A stretch of DNA of 64,000 nucleotides from Pseudomonas fuscovaginae SE-1 (GCF_000364705.1 NZ_AQOH01000008.1:59315-123314); one strand, 5' to 3'. Counted from the stretch's first letter, positions 48,213 through 58,016 are shown. Notes: generated from the letters alone by a model not told the origin. Numbers and translations are program-made.

Positions 48213-48330
48213 TGGTTTAGCTCCGCGAAACTTGCAGGCTTCAAGCCGCGCGTTTCAAGCAGTGATAGGTTGATCCGGGGTTCGCACAGCATCTGCCTTG
48301 CCGCCCCCGGCCTGCGGCACACAGCCGCTC

Positions 48331-49164
48331 CTAGCCATAACGACCGGTGATGTAGTCCTCGGTCTGCTTCTTCGCGGGATTGGTGAACAGGGTATCGGTA
48401 TCGCCGAATTCCACCAGCTTGCCCATGTACATGAACGCGGTGTAGTCGGAGACCCGGGCCGCCTGCTGCATGTTGTGGGTCACGATGACGATAGTGAACT
48501 TGGATTTCAGTTCGTAGATCAGCTCCTCGACCTTGAGGGTCGAGATCGGATCGAGTGCCGAGCACGGTTCGTCGAGCAACAGCACTTCCGGCTCCACGGC
48601 GATGGTGCGGGCGATGACCAGGCGCTGCTGCTGACCGCCGGACAGGCCGAGCGCGGAATCGTGCAGGCGGTCCTTCACCTCATCCCACAGGGCGGCACCC
48701 TTGAGCGCCCACTCCACGGCCTCGTCAAGCACGCGCTTCTTGTTGATGCCCTGGATACGCAGGCCGTAGACCACATTCTCGTAGATGGTCTTGGGGAACG
48801 GGTTCGGCTTCTGGAACACCATGCCGACCTTGCGCCGCAGCTCGGCCACATCCTCGCCCTTGCGGTAGATGTTGTTGCCGTACAGGTTGATCTCGCCCTG
48901 GACGCGGCAGCCGTCGACCAGATCATTCATCCGGTTGAAGGTACGCAGCAGGGTCGACTTGCCGCAACCGGACGGGCCGATGAAGGCGGTCACGCGTTGC
49001 TTGGGGATGTTCATGCTGACGTCGAACAGGGCCTGCTTCTCGCCGTAGAACAGGCTCAGTTTCGGGACTTCGATGGCCACGGTCTCGCTGGCCAGGTCCA
49101 GGCTCTGCTTGCTGCGACCCAGGGCGGACATGTTGATGCCGTGGGGTTGGGTTTCATGCTGCAT
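48331..49164 (-). CDS. pstB: PstB, phosphate ABC transporter ATPase
   Basis: 277 aa. Walker A is GPSGCGKST, the signature LSGGQQQR, and Walker [15 protein letters not shown], the typical PstB sequence. It powers high-affinity phosphate uptake with PstA and PstC. A REP hairpin lies in the gap after pstA. Confidence 0.97.
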   Translation of the reverse strand: MQHETQPHGINMSALGRSKQSLDLASETVAIEVPKLSLFYGEKQALFDVSMNIPKQRVTAFIGPSGCGKSTLLRTFNRMNDLVDGCRVQGEINLYGNNIYRKGEDVAELRRKVGMVFQKPNPFPKTIYENVVYGLRIQGINKKRVLDEAVEWALKGAALWDEVKDRLHDSALGLSGGQQQRLVIARTIAVEPEVLLLDEPCSALDPISTLKVEELIYELKSKFTIVIVTHNMQQAARVSDYTAFMYMGKLVEFGDTDTLFTNPAKKQTEDYITGRYG

Positions 49165-49233
49165 GGGTAAACTCCCTGCGCTAACAAATTCGTTTCGATT
49201 CGCCGCTGGGCGGCGTGTGCAAAAAGGGACCTT

Positions 49234-49300
49234 GTAGGAGCAAGGCTTGCCTGCGAAGGGCCTCGGAGGCCGCCAAGAGCTGGCAAGCCCTGCTCCTACG
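49234..49300. repeat. REP inverted pair between pstA and pstB
   Basis: GTAGGAGCAAGGCTTGCC and GGCAAGCCCTGCTCCTAC are inverted with one mismatch around about 30 bases. Located inside the pst operon, it may lower or stabilise parts of the polycistronic message. Confidence 0.85.
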
Positions 49301-49312
49301 GGTGATGCGTCA

Positions 49313-50983
49313 TCAGCTATCCAGCGCCTTGTACTTCTCGCGCAGGTGGTTACGGATCCACACGGCCGACAGGTTCAGCGTGGCGATCACCAGCACCAGC
49401 AGCAACGCGGTGGCGTACACCAGCGGGCGCGCCGCCTCCACGTTGGGGCTCTGGAAGCCGACGTCATAGATGTGGAAGCCCAGGTGCATGATCTTCTGGT
49501 CCAGGTGCAGGTACGGGTAGTTGCCGTCCAGCGGCAGCGACGGCGCCAGTTTCACCACGCCCACCAGCATCAGCGGCGCCACTTCACCGGCGGCACGGGC
49601 CACGGCGAGGATCATGCCGGTCATCATCGCCGGGCTGGCCATCGGCAGGACGATCTTCCACAGCGTCTCGGCCTTGGTCGCCCCCAGTGCCAGCGAACCT
49701 TCGCGAACCGTGCGCGGAATGCGCGCCAGACCTTCCTCGGTGGCCACGATCACCACCGGCACCGCCAGCAGCGCCAGGGTCAGCGACGCCCAGAGCAGGC
49801 CCGGAGTACCGAAAGTCGGCGCCGGCAGGGCCTCGGGGAAGAACAGCCGGTCGAGCGAACCGCCCAGCACATAGACGAAGAAACCCAGGCCGAACACGCC
49901 GTAGACGATCGCCGGAACGCCGGCCAGGTTGTTCACCGCGATGCGGATCACCCGGGTCAGGGCGTTCTGCCTGGCATACTCGCGCAGGTACACCGCCGCC
50001 AGCACGCCGAACGGGGTGACGATCATCGCCATGATCAGGGTCATCATCACGGTACCGAAGATCGCCGGGAATATCCCGCCCTCGGTGTTGGCTTCACGCG
50101 GGTCGTCGCTGAGGAACTCCCAGACCTTGCCGAAGTAGAAACCCAGCTTGGTGAAGGTGCCCATGGCGTTCGGCTGATAGGCGTGCACCACCTTGCTGAT
50201 GCCGATCTCCAGTTCCTTGCCGTTGCCATCGCGGGCCGTGAGGCTGTCGCGATTGAACTCGGTGTGCAGTTCGCTCAGGCGTGCCTCGATGGCCTGGTAG
50301 CGGGCATGCAGTTCGGCCTTCTCGGATTCCATGTCGGCCTGGGCCGCGGCGTCCAGCTTGCCTTCGAGTTCCAGCTTGCGGCCATGCAGGCGGATACGCT
50401 CCAGACCTGCGTTGATCGCGCCGATGTCGGTCTTTTCCAGGGTCTTGAGTTGCCTGGCCAAACCGTTCACCCGGTCGATCCGCGCCTGCAGCTCAGGCCA
50501 GGCGGCCTTGCCCTCGGCGACGACCTTGCCGTTTTCCTTGACGTTGACCAGGGTGCCGTAGAAGTTGCCCCACTCACGACGCTCGATGGCCATCAGGTCG
50601 GCCGGCGTGCTCAGATTGGTCAGCCACTCGCCGACGATCCAGGTGAAGTCGCTGCCGTTCAGGTCGCGGTTGCCGACCTTGACCAGCTCCCGGGTCATGA
50701 ACTCGGGACCGTTGTCCGGCACCGGCAGGCCCGCCGTCTTCAGCCGCGCCCGCGGCACTTCTTCCTTCTGTACCACTTCGCCGACCACGACCTGCGGGGC
50801 CTGGCCGGGAATGGTGTACTCGGCATGGATCACGTCCGCCGGCCAGAAATGCCCCAGCCCACGGACCGCGATCACCGCCAGCAAGCCGATGGTCATGATG
50901 ACCGCGATGGACACCGCACCACCGCTGATCCAGACGCCAGGGGCGCCGCTCTTGAACCAGCCATTCAGGGAGTTCTGTTTCAC
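49313..50983 (-). CDS. pstA: PstA, phosphate ABC transporter permease with a large N-terminal insertion
   Basis: 556 aa, against about 300 in E. coli PstA. One membrane helix (about 15-45) is followed by about 230 extra residues, including a long helical coiled stretch (about 155-230, [18 protein letters not shown]...). The conventional BPD_transp_1 permease domain is at about 300-550 with the EAA loop [20 protein letters not shown]. The enlarged form is usual in pseudomonads. It overlaps no neighbour; pstC ends 15 bases upstream. Confidence 0.93.
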   Translation of the reverse strand: MKQNSLNGWFKSGAPGVWISGGAVSIAVIMTIGLLAVIAVRGLGHFWPADVIHAEYTIPGQAPQVVVGEVVQKEEVPRARLKTAGLPVPDNGPEFMTRELVKVGNRDLNGSDFTWIVGEWLTNLSTPADLMAIERREWGNFYGTLVNVKENGKVVAEGKAAWPELQARIDRVNGLARQLKTLEKTDIGAINAGLERIRLHGRKLELEGKLDAAAQADMESEKAELHARYQAIEARLSELHTEFNRDSLTARDGNGKELEIGISKVVHAYQPNAMGTFTKLGFYFGKVWEFLSDDPREANTEGGIFPAIFGTVMMTLIMAMIVTPFGVLAAVYLREYARQNALTRVIRIAVNNLAGVPAIVYGVFGLGFFVYVLGGSLDRLFFPEALPAPTFGTPGLLWASLTLALLAVPVVIVATEEGLARIPRTVREGSLALGATKAETLWKIVLPMASPAMMTGMILAVARAAGEVAPLMLVGVVKLAPSLPLDGNYPYLHLDQKIMHLGFHIYDVGFQSPNVEAARPLVYATALLLVLVIATLNLSAVWIRNHLREKYKALDS

Positions 50984-50998
50984 AGACTTCTACCTTTA

Positions 50999-53284
50999 TT
51001 AAAGCGACGAGTATTTCTTGCGCAGACGCTGACGAATCAGTTCCGCGAGGGTGTTCATGATGAACGTGAACAGCAGCAGCACCAGCGCCGAGAGGAACAG
51101 CACGCGGTAATGGCTACCGCCCACCTCCGACTCCGGCATCTCCACCGCGACGTTCGCCGCCAGGGTGCGCAGGCCCTCGAACAGGTTCATCTCCATGACC
51201 GGGGTGTTGCCGGTGGCCATCAGCACGATCATGGTTTCGCCGACGGCACGGCCCAGGCCGATCATCAGCGCCGAGAAGATGCCCGGGCTGGCGGTGAGGA
51301 TCACCACCCGCGTCATGGTCTGCCAGGGCGTGGCGCCCAGGGCCAGGGAGCCCAGGGTCAGGCTGCGCGGCACGCTGAACACGGCGTCTTCGGCGATCGA
51401 ATAGATGTTCGGGATCACCGCGAAGCCCATGGCCAGGCCGACCACCAGGGCGTTGCGCTGGTCGTAGGTGATGCCCAGGTCGTGGGAGATCCACAGGCGC
51501 ATGTCGCCGCCGAAGAACCACGACTCCAGGTGCGGGCTCATGAACAGCGAGAGCCAGCCGACGAACAGGATCACCGGGATCAGGATCGCGCTTTCCCAGC
51601 CATCCGGCACCCGCAGGCGCAGCGACTCGGGCAGGCGGCTCCAGGCGAAACCGGCCACCAGGATGCCGATCGGCAGCAACAGCAGCAGGCTGAAGATCCC
51701 CGGCAGATGACCTTCGACATACGGCGCCAGGAACAGGCCGGCGAAGAAGCCGAGAATCACCGTCGGCAGCGCCTCCATCAGCTCGATCACCGGCTTGACC
51801 TTGCGGCGCATGCCCGGGGCCATGAAGTAGGCGGTGTAGATCGCCGCGGCGACAGCCAGCGGTGCCGCCAGCAGCATGGCGTAGAACGCGGCCTTCAGGG
51901 TACCGAAGGTCAGCGGCGACAGGCTCAGCTTGGGCTCGAAGTCAGTGTTGGCGGCGGTCGATTGCCAGACGTATTTGGGCGCGTCGTAGTTCTCGTACCA
52001 GACCTTGCTCCACAGCGCGCTCCAGGACACTTCCGGATGCGGGTTGTCGAGCACCAGCGGCTGGATCCTGCCACCCTGTTCGACGATCACCCGGTTGGCC
52101 CGCGGCGACAGACCGAACAGGCCCGGGCCGTCGACCACCTGCTCGACCAGCAGGGTGCGGTGCGCGGTACTGTGGAACACCCCGAGCTTGCCGGCGGCAT
52201 CCAGGGCGACGAAACCCTTGCGACGCTCTTCGGCCGTGATCTCGACGATCGGCGCGGTGCCCATCTGGAAGCTGCGGATCGGCTTCAGGCGCAGTTCGCC
52301 ATCGGGGTCGCGGGCCATGAACCACTGGCCGAGACCGCCCTTGGAGTCACCGATGATCAGCGAGATACCACCCACCAGTTGCGCACTGGCGGTCACTTCG
52401 GTGTTGGCGTCCTCGAGCAACTTGTAGCGGCCATTCAGGCTCTTGTCGCGCAGGCTGAACACGTCGGCCTGGGCACGCCCGTTGATCACGTACAGCCACT
52501 GCTGGCGTGGGTCGATGTAGATCGCCTTCACCGGCTCGGTCATCTGCGGCAGGTCGATGTTCTTCTGCTCGCTGGTGACCTCGCCGGTCATCATGTTTTC
52601 TTCCTTGGTCAGCGCCAGCACGTGCAGTTGCGCGCCATTGGAACCCACGGCGATCAGCGTCGAATCGCTGGCATTGAGGTTCACGTGCTCCAGGGCATGC
52701 CCCTGCTCGTCCAGGGTGATCGGCGTCTCCCCGTACGGGTATTCGATCATCGGGGTGATGGTCTTCTTGCCATCCGGATAGGTCACCTTGTAGCTGTGAC
52801 GGAACACCAGCGCCTGGCCATTGGACAGGCCGACGATGACCAGCGGGACACCCGGCTGGTCCTTGCTGATGGAAGTGACCTTGGTACCGGCCGGAATCGG
52901 CAGGCTCATCCGGGACAGCTCGGCGGCCCCCTCGACGGCGAAGAACAGCACCTGCCCCTGATCGGAAACCCGCATGCCCACCTGGTTCTGTTCTTCCAGG
53001 GAGATCATCAGCGGGTTGCCGGCATCGCGCATCCAGGCGGGGCTGACGGCTTTTTCCGCCGTCAGCGAAGCGCCCTGGAACAGCGGCATGACCACATAAC
53101 CGAGGAAGAAGAAGATCAGCGTGATCGCCGCCAGGACGGCCAGGCCGCCAACGAACACATACCAGCGGGTCAGACGGTCCTTGAGCGCTCGAATTTGGCG
53201 CTTGCGCTTGAGTTCAGGCGTATTGAAGTCAATGCGCTTGGGGGGAGAAGTCGTAGTCATGGTGGAATTGGCCAGATCGTTCAT
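50999..53284 (-). CDS. pstC: PstC, phosphate ABC transporter permease with a large periplasmic insertion
   Basis: 761 aa from ATG 53284, more than twice E. coli PstC. After one N-terminal helix (about 45-75) there are roughly 350 extra residues resembling repeated beta-blades (VIVGLSNGQALVF, LIAVGSNGAQLHVLAL, WLYVINGRAQADVF). The permease domain is at about 460-755, with the EAA-type [19 protein letters not shown]. The blade-like insert should lie in the periplasm. The start lies only about 22 bases after a Pho box, leaving almost no leader; an internal ATG eight codons later is an alternative. Confidence 0.92.
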   Translation of the reverse strand: MNDLANSTMTTTSPPKRIDFNTPELKRKRQIRALKDRLTRWYVFVGGLAVLAAITLIFFFLGYVVMPLFQGASLTAEKAVSPAWMRDAGNPLMISLEEQNQVGMRVSDQGQVLFFAVEGAAELSRMSLPIPAGTKVTSISKDQPGVPLVIVGLSNGQALVFRHSYKVTYPDGKKTITPMIEYPYGETPITLDEQGHALEHVNLNASDSTLIAVGSNGAQLHVLALTKEENMMTGEVTSEQKNIDLPQMTEPVKAIYIDPRQQWLYVINGRAQADVFSLRDKSLNGRYKLLEDANTEVTASAQLVGGISLIIGDSKGGLGQWFMARDPDGELRLKPIRSFQMGTAPIVEITAEERRKGFVALDAAGKLGVFHSTAHRTLLVEQVVDGPGLFGLSPRANRVIVEQGGRIQPLVLDNPHPEVSWSALWSKVWYENYDAPKYVWQSTAANTDFEPKLSLSPLTFGTLKAAFYAMLLAAPLAVAAAIYTAYFMAPGMRRKVKPVIELMEALPTVILGFFAGLFLAPYVEGHLPGIFSLLLLLPIGILVAGFAWSRLPESLRLRVPDGWESAILIPVILFVGWLSLFMSPHLESWFFGGDMRLWISHDLGITYDQRNALVVGLAMGFAVIPNIYSIAEDAVFSVPRSLTLGSLALGATPWQTMTRVVILTASPGIFSALMIGLGRAVGETMIVLMATGNTPVMEMNLFEGLRTLAANVAVEMPESEVGGSHYRVLFLSALVLLLFTFIMNTLAELIRQRLRKKYSSL

Positions 53285-53306
53285 GCGCACACCCTAGCGA
53301 TCCTGT

Positions 53307-53335
53307 ATGACAGAAAGATGACAGTGCAGTGACGC
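53307..53335 (-). promoter_or_regulatory. Triple Pho box upstream of pstC
   Basis: On the minus strand GCGTCAC-TGCA-CTGTCAT-CTTT-CTGTCAT: two perfect CTGTCAT half-sites plus a third weaker copy, all with 4-base spacers. A possible -10 TAGGGT follows about 10 bases later, placing transcription start very near the pstC ATG. Confidence 0.9.
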
Positions 53336-53426
53336 ACGGAAGCCGCCGCCCAGCATGGCTGGCAGCGGATTCGGAAATTATGTGCGTGGCTGGCGGGCTG
53401 TCTGCAAAATGTCCTTTCAGGATCAC

Positions 53427-53450
53427 TTTCGCGGGCAGGCCCGCCCCCAC
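53427..53450. repeat. Single REP unit downstream of pstS
   Basis: TTTCGCGGGCAGGCCCGCCC has the palindromic GCGGGC...GCCCGC core of the local REP family, between the pstS stop and the pstC promoter. It may form the 3' end of the abundant pstS message. Confidence 0.65.
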
Positions 53451-53480
53451 ATACCGGAGTTCAAGACTCCGGCCCGATGC

Positions 53481-54473
53481 TTACTTCTTGGCGCCTTCGC
53501 TCAGGCCCAGTTCAGCCAGTGCCTTGGCGGCAACCTTGGCTGGCAGCGGGATGTAACCGTCTTTCACGACAACTTCCTGGCCCTGCTTGGACAGAACCAG
53601 CTTCACGAACTCGGCTTCCAGCGGGGCCAGAGGCTTGTTCGGCGCCTTGTTGACGTAGACGTACAGGAAACGCGACAGCGGGTATTTGCCGTTCAGTGCG
53701 TTTTCTTCGGTGTCTTCGATGAAGTCGGTGCTGCCTTTCTTGGCCAGGGCCACGGTTTTCACGCTGGCGGTCTTGTAGCCGATACCCGAGTAGCCGATAC
53801 CGTTCAGCGAGGAGCTGATGGACTGCACCACGGAAGCCGAACCTGGCTGCTCGTTCACGTTAGGCTTGTAGTCGCCCTTGCACAGGGCTTCTTCCTTGAA
53901 GTAGCCGTAGGTGCCGGATACCGAGTTGCGGCCGAACAGCTGGACTGGCTTGTTGGCCAGGTCGCCGGTCACGCCCAGGTCGCCCCAGGTCTTGACGTCG
54001 GCCTTGGCGCCGCACAGGCGAGTCGAGGAGAAGATCGCGTCGACCTGTTCCATGGTCAGGTGCTGGATCGGGTTGTCCTTGTGCACGAACACCGCCAGGG
54101 CATCGACCGCGACCGGGATGGCGGTCGGCTTGTAGCCGTACTTCTGCTCGAAGGCGGCCAGTTCGGTGTCCTTCATCTTGCGGCTCATCGGGCCGAGGTT
54201 CGAAGTGCCTTCAGTCAGGGCGGGCGGTGCGGTAGCGGAACCGGCGGCCTGAATCTGAATGTTCACGTTCGGGTATTCTTTCTTGTAACCCTCTGCCCAC
54301 AGGGTCATGAGGTTTGCCAGGGTATCGGAACCGACGCTGGACAGGTTGCCCGACACGCCTTGGACTTTGGTATAGGCGGGAATGGACGGGTCTACACCAG
54401 CGGCCACCGCGTGGGCAGTCGCGACGCCAGCAGCGACAAAAGTCATTGCCGCCATCAAACGTTTCAGTTTCAT
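53481..54473 (-). CDS. pstS: PstS, periplasmic phosphate-binding protein
   Basis: 330 aa. The signal peptide [22 protein letters not shown] (in two parts: basic start, hydrophobic core, AHA cleavage) is followed by the PstS fold. Phosphate-contacting segments are recognised in [19 protein letters not shown] and [14 protein letters not shown]. It delivers phosphate to PstCAB. It is a separate unit with its own Pho box upstream, giving high expression independent of pstCAB. Confidence 0.96.
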   Translation of the reverse strand: MKLKRLMAAMTFVAAGVATAHAVAAGVDPSIPAYTKVQGVSGNLSSVGSDTLANLMTLWAEGYKKEYPNVNIQIQAAGSATAPPALTEGTSNLGPMSRKMKDTELAAFEQKYGYKPTAIPVAVDALAVFVHKDNPIQHLTMEQVDAIFSSTRLCGAKADVKTWGDLGVTGDLANKPVQLFGRNSVSGTYGYFKEEALCKGDYKPNVNEQPGSASVVQSISSSLNGIGYSGIGYKTASVKTVALAKKGSTDFIEDTEENALNGKYPLSRFLYVYVNKAPNKPLAPLEAEFVKLVLSKQGQEVVVKDGYIPLPAKVAAKALAELGLSEGAKK

Positions 54474-54541
54474 GCCTTGCTCCTAGCAGAGAGGGTTATG
54501 TTAAGTCGGGGCCAAGTATCGGCAGGCCGCATGAACACTCT

Positions 54542-54559
54542 ATGACTGGTATGTGACAA
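54542..54559 (-). promoter_or_regulatory. Pho box upstream of pstS
   Basis: On the minus strand TTGTCAC-ATAC-CAGTCAT: half-sites matching CTGTCAT at 5/7 and 6/7 with the correct 4-base spacer, about 70 bases before the pstS ATG. Confidence 0.8.
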
Positions 54560-54566
54560 TTAGATG

Positions 54567-54599
54567 AAAGGCCAGCATCCGCAAGGATGACTGGCCTTT
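54567..54599 (-). terminator. Terminator of the MFS gene
   Basis: AAAGGCCAG and CTGGCCTTT pair around an inner ATCC/GGAT stem, 37 bases after the MFS stop. The A/T ends on both sides could let it work in either direction; on the minus strand it stands just before the pstS Pho box and shields pstS from read-through. Confidence 0.8.
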
Positions 54600-54635
54600 A
54601 TTCCTGAAACGCTGGAAACCCGGGAAACAGGTGGC

Positions 54636-55925
54636 TTAGCGGGACTTCGACCAGAGGTAGCCGCCCACCAGCACGCCGACGCTGCAAATTATTGCAACAT
54701 AATACGCCGGGCCCATCGGGCTTTCCTTGAGCAGCAGGGTCACCACCATCGGCGTCAGGCCACCGAAGATCGCGTAGGCCAGGTTGTAGGAGAACGACAG
54801 GCCGCTGAAACGCACCACCGCCGGGAACGCCTTGACCATCACGTAGGGCACGGCACCGATGGTGCCGACGAACAGGCCACTCAAGGCGTACAGCGGGAAC
54901 AGCCACTCGGGGTGGGCCGCCACGGTGCTGTAGAAGGTCCAGAAGGTGGCCATCAGCGCCAGGCTGCCGATGATGAATACCCGGCCGGCACCGAAGCGGT
55001 CGGCCAGGGCGCCGGAAGCGATGCAGCCCAGGGTCAGGCAGACGGTCGCCAGGCTGTTGGCCTGCAGCGAAACGGTCGGGCTGAAGTGAAAAACGGTCTG
55101 TAGCACGGTCGGGGTCATCAGGATCACCACCACCACACCAGCGGAGAGCAGCCAGGTCAGCAGCATCGAGATGATGATCGCACCCCGATGGTCACGCAGC
55201 ACCGCGCCCAGGGGAATGCCGTCGGACAGCGCCTTGCGCTGCTGCAGTTCGGCGAACACCGGGGTTTCGTGCAGCCAGCGGCGCAGGTACACCGAGAACA
55301 GGCCGAACACGCCGCCCAGCAGGAACGGGATACGCCAGGCGTAGTCGCTCACCTCCAGCGGGCTGTAGACGCTGTTGATCAGGGTCGCGACCAGCGAACC
55401 CAGCAGGATGCCGGCGGTCAGGCCCGAGGTCAGGGTGCCGCAGGCGAAGCCGATCTGCCGCTGCGGCACGTGTTCGGCGACGAACACCCAGGCGCCCGGG
55501 ACCTCGCCACCAATGGCGGCGCCCTGGATCACCCGCATCAACAGCAGCAGGATCGGCGCCCAGATGCCGATCTGCGCGTAGGTCGGCAGCAGGCCCATGA
55601 TCAGGGTCGGCACGGCCATCATGAAGATGCTCAGGGTGAACATCTTCTTGCGCCCCAGCAGGTCGCCGAAGTGCGCCATGACGATGCCGCCCAGCGGCCG
55701 CGCCAGGTAGCCGGCGGCGAAGATTCCGAAGGTCTGCATCAGCCGCAGCCATTCCGGCATCTCGGCCGGGAAGAACAGCTTGCCGACCACCGCCGCGAAG
55801 AACACGAAGATGATGAAGTCGTAGAACTCCAGCGCGCCTCCCAGGGCCGACAGCGACAACGTCTTGTAGTCATTTCGGGTCAGCGGGCGCGCGGGTTGCG
55901 CAAGGCTGGGCGACACAGTACTCAT
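54636..55925 (-). CDS. MFS transporter, metabolite:H+ symporter (SHS/ProP-like)
   Basis: 429 aa, 12 predicted membrane helices. The N-terminus GALEFYDFIIFVFFAAVVGKLFFP (in parts) and FGDLLGRKKMFTLSIFMMA (the GDxxGRK loop between helices 2 and 3) put it in the metabolite:H+ symporter family that includes ProP, KgtP and ShiA. RVIQGAAIGGEVPGAWVFVAEH is the helix 5 signature. The substrate cannot be read from sequence. It is the PA5370-position gene, adjacent to but not clearly part of the Pho regulon. Confidence 0.9.
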   Translation of the reverse strand: MSTVSPSLAQPARPLTRNDYKTLSLSALGGALEFYDFIIFVFFAAVVGKLFFPAEMPEWLRLMQTFGIFAAGYLARPLGGIVMAHFGDLLGRKKMFTLSIFMMAVPTLIMGLLPTYAQIGIWAPILLLLMRVIQGAAIGGEVPGAWVFVAEHVPQRQIGFACGTLTSGLTAGILLGSLVATLINSVYSPLEVSDYAWRIPFLLGGVFGLFSVYLRRWLHETPVFAELQQRKALSDGIPLGAVLRDHRGAIIISMLLTWLLSAGVVVVILMTPTVLQTVFHFSPTVSLQANSLATVCLTLGCIASGALADRFGAGRVFIIGSLALMATFWTFYSTVAAHPEWLFPLYALSGLFVGTIGAVPYVMVKAFPAVVRFSGLSFSYNLAYAIFGGLTPMVVTLLLKESPMGPAYYVAIICSVGVLVGGYLWSKSR

Positions 55926-56355
55926 GCAAGGCTTCTCTTATATATTTACGAATAGGCCTGTCGGCAGGCTGCCACCGGCGTCAATCCAGCAAAGATCGCA
56001 CAAGCCGGGTTGTAGGAAAACGCCAAAGCGGTAAAACATGTCGCCAGCGAGGAATGCCTGGAAAGATAATAAAATGTTTCAGAAAGTAAACAATGGCCCG
56101 ATATAGAGCGATCGAAAGGCCTTTCTGATGGTCGTAGTCAAGCGGGTCGCTCGATATACTGGTGGCTGTCGCCCTGCGAGGGTGCTGTGCAAAAACGTCG
56201 TTGGGCCCCCGTTCCAGCCGGTTTTGCAGAGTTTCCCTTTAGTACGCCTTAGAGAAACGTGACGAACGTAGCATGTTCGGGCTGAATCGTTTTTCCAGAA
56301 GACGGCTATTCACCTGCAATACCCACGTAGCGTCATGGGTCAGAGGCCCCTGAAT
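55926..56355. other. Divergent intergenic region with a possible structured RNA
   Basis: 430 bases without a gene. It contains a TATACT box at 56155-56160 without a clear -35. An inverted repeat TGCAAAA...TTTTGCA (56188-56228) encloses a GGGCCCCCG core and could be a leader or small-RNA fold. The left part (55930-56100) is AT-rich and presumably holds the MFS promoter. I recognise no known RNA family. Confidence 0.4.
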
Positions 56356-56757
56356 ATGATCGAACTCGAACAAGAAGATCCCATCCCGCAAGGCGATCTC
56401 GCCCTGCAAATCACCGCCTTGCCCCGCGAAACCAACGGTTTCGGCGATATCTACGGCGGCTGGCTGGTCAACCAGATGGACCTGGCCGGCACCGCCATGT
56501 CCAGCAAGATCGCTGGCGGCCGCGTCGCCACCGTCGCCATCGACCGCATGGCGTTCCTCGTGCCGGTGGCGGTCGGGGCCCAGTTGTCCTTTTATACACA
56601 GGCCCTGGAAATCGGCCGCAGTTCGATCCGGATGATGGTCGAGGTGTGGAGCGACGACCCGCTGTCCAGCGAATGGCGCAAGGTCACCGAGGCGGTGTTC
56701 GTGTTCGTCGCCATCGACGGCAGCGGTCGCACCCGCTCCGTGCCACGGCGTACCTAA
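56356..56757 (+). CDS. Acyl-CoA thioesterase, hotdog fold (YciA-type)
   Basis: 133 aa from ATG 56356 (MIELEQEDPIPQGDLALQI). The hotdog motif GFGDIYGGWLVNQMDLAG, where the Asp is the usual catalytic residue, and VATVAIDRMAFLVPVAVGAQL fit the BfiT/YciA family that hydrolyses short- to medium-chain acyl-CoAs. An ATG seven codons upstream is possible; neither has a strong ribosome-binding site. Actual substrate unknown. Confidence 0.87.
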   Translation: MIELEQEDPIPQGDLALQITALPRETNGFGDIYGGWLVNQMDLAGTAMSSKIAGGRVATVAIDRMAFLVPVAVGAQLSFYTQALEIGRSSIRMMVEVWSDDPLSSEWRKVTEAVFVFVAIDGSGRTRSVPRRT

Positions 56758-56811
56758 ACCCGCTGCGTTTTTTGCGGTCCATTGCAGTCCCTGTTGCCGA
56801 GCGAGAACACA

Positions 56812-57714
56812 ATGAGCACGCCACACGTTGAAACGGTCAAGCTGGATGAACTCAATTGCTGGCGGATCCGCCACGACCAGGCCGAGTTGCTGGTCGCCCA
56901 GCAGGGCGCGCATATCCTCAGCTACCAGTTGGCCGGCGAACCGCCGGTGATCTGGCTCAACGACCAGGCCCAGTTCAAGCACGGCAAGAGCATCCGCGCC
57001 GGCGTGCCGGTGTGCTGGCCCTGGTTCGGCGTGTTCCAGCGCAACCCCGACAGCGTCCAGGCGATGCGCCAGAGCAGCGAGGAGCCAACCGCCCACGGTT
57101 TCGTCCGGACCCAGGAATGGACCCTGCTGGGCATCCGGGCCGATGACGACGGCGTGCTCGCCGAATTCACCCTGCCGCTGCCCGAGGGCGGCTTTGCGGA
57201 CTGGCCGCACAAGGTCGGGCTGAAGCTGGCGGTGCATCTGGGCGAGAAGCTGCACATCAGCCTCACCAGCGAGAACCTCGATGATCATCCGGTCACCCTG
57301 AGCCAGGCACTGCACACCTACTTCGCGGTCAGCGACGTGCGCAACGTGCATGTCGAAGGCGTCGAAGGCCTGACCTACATCGATACCGCGGACCAGTGGA
57401 AGCACGTCCAGCAGCAGGGCGAGCTGCGCTTCAGCGGTGAAACCGACCGCATCTACCTGGATACGCCGGCACAGTTGAGCATCGTCGACCCGGCCTGGGA
57501 GCGGCGCATCGAACTGACAGCAGAGAACTCGCGTTCGGCGGTGATCTGGAATCCGTGGATCGACCGGGCCAGCCAGCTGGCCGACCTGGCCGACGATGGC
57601 TGGCAGAAGATGCTGTGCATCGAGACGGCGAACGTGATGAACGATGTGGTGACACTGGCACCGGGGGCCAGCCATGCGCTGGGCGTGACCATCGGCAGCC
57701 GCCGCCTGGGCTGA
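56812..57714 (+). CDS. D-hexose-6-phosphate mutarotase (YeaD-type aldose epimerase)
   Basis: 300 aa. Aldose epimerase-like beta fold with catalytic His in EEPTAHGFVRTQEW, a second conserved His in ALHTYFAVSD, and the catalytic Glu probably in RFSGETDRIYL. RAGVPVCWPWFGVF and HPVTLSQALHTYF are family segments. It interconverts alpha and beta anomers of glucose-6-phosphate and related sugars. It follows the thioesterase gene by 54 bases and may share its transcript. Confidence 0.93.
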   Translation: MSTPHVETVKLDELNCWRIRHDQAELLVAQQGAHILSYQLAGEPPVIWLNDQAQFKHGKSIRAGVPVCWPWFGVFQRNPDSVQAMRQSSEEPTAHGFVRTQEWTLLGIRADDDGVLAEFTLPLPEGGFADWPHKVGLKLAVHLGEKLHISLTSENLDDHPVTLSQALHTYFAVSDVRNVHVEGVEGLTYIDTADQWKHVQQQGELRFSGETDRIYLDTPAQLSIVDPAWERRIELTAENSRSAVIWNPWIDRASQLADLADDGWQKMLCIETANVMNDVVTLAPGASHALGVTIGSRRLG

Positions 57715-57726
57715 AGATTCGCGCCT

Positions 57727-57855
57727 GTGACGAGCGGGCTTGCCCGCGCTCGACTGCAAGCAGTCGTAGAACCTATGTACTCGGTGTGCCTGACACGCCG
57801 AGTACATAGCGTCGAGGGCCGCTTCGCGACCCAGCGCGGGCAAGCCCGCTCGCCA
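57727..57855. repeat. REP inverted pair with a nested palindrome
   Basis: Outer arms GACGAGCGGGCTTGCCCGCG and CGCGGGCAAGCCCGCTCGCC face each other. Nested inside is a 12-bp perfect inverted repeat CTATGTACTCGG/CCGAGTACATAG (57773-57809). The REP class is the same as at 25950. Confidence 0.88.
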
Positions 57856-57893
57856 CAATGAGCAACGTGCGATCTACAGATCCGACTCCCTCC

Positions 57894-58001
57894 CGATCGT
57901 TCCCACGCTCCGCGTGGGAACGCAATCCGTGACGCTCTGCGTCACAAGAGCGGACGCTGAGCGTCCTGAGAGGCGTTCCCACGCGGAGCGTGGGAACGAT
58001 C
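57894..58001. repeat. Multi-palindrome element flanked by a duplicated gene end
   Basis: It consists of CGTTCCCACGCTCCGCGTGG, TGACGCTCTGCGTCA, GGACGCTGAGCGTCC, then a reversed copy of the first unit ending GCGTGGGAACG. Each unit is a palindrome and the outer two are mutually inverted. The element is bracketed by a 19-base direct repeat that matches 17/19: CTACAGATCCGACTCCCTC (57874-57892) and CTACAGATCCGATTCCTTC (58017-58035, the 3' end of the DUF3299 gene). Confidence 0.88.
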
Positions 58002-58016
58002 AACGATCAAGAAAAC

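Noticed and set aside
49247..53332. A 1361-codon open frame on the plus strand opposite pstA and pstC
   Set aside because: Gln/Arg/His-rich, low-complexity product with no motif, exactly antisense to two clear Pst genes; an artefact of GC-rich third codon positions.
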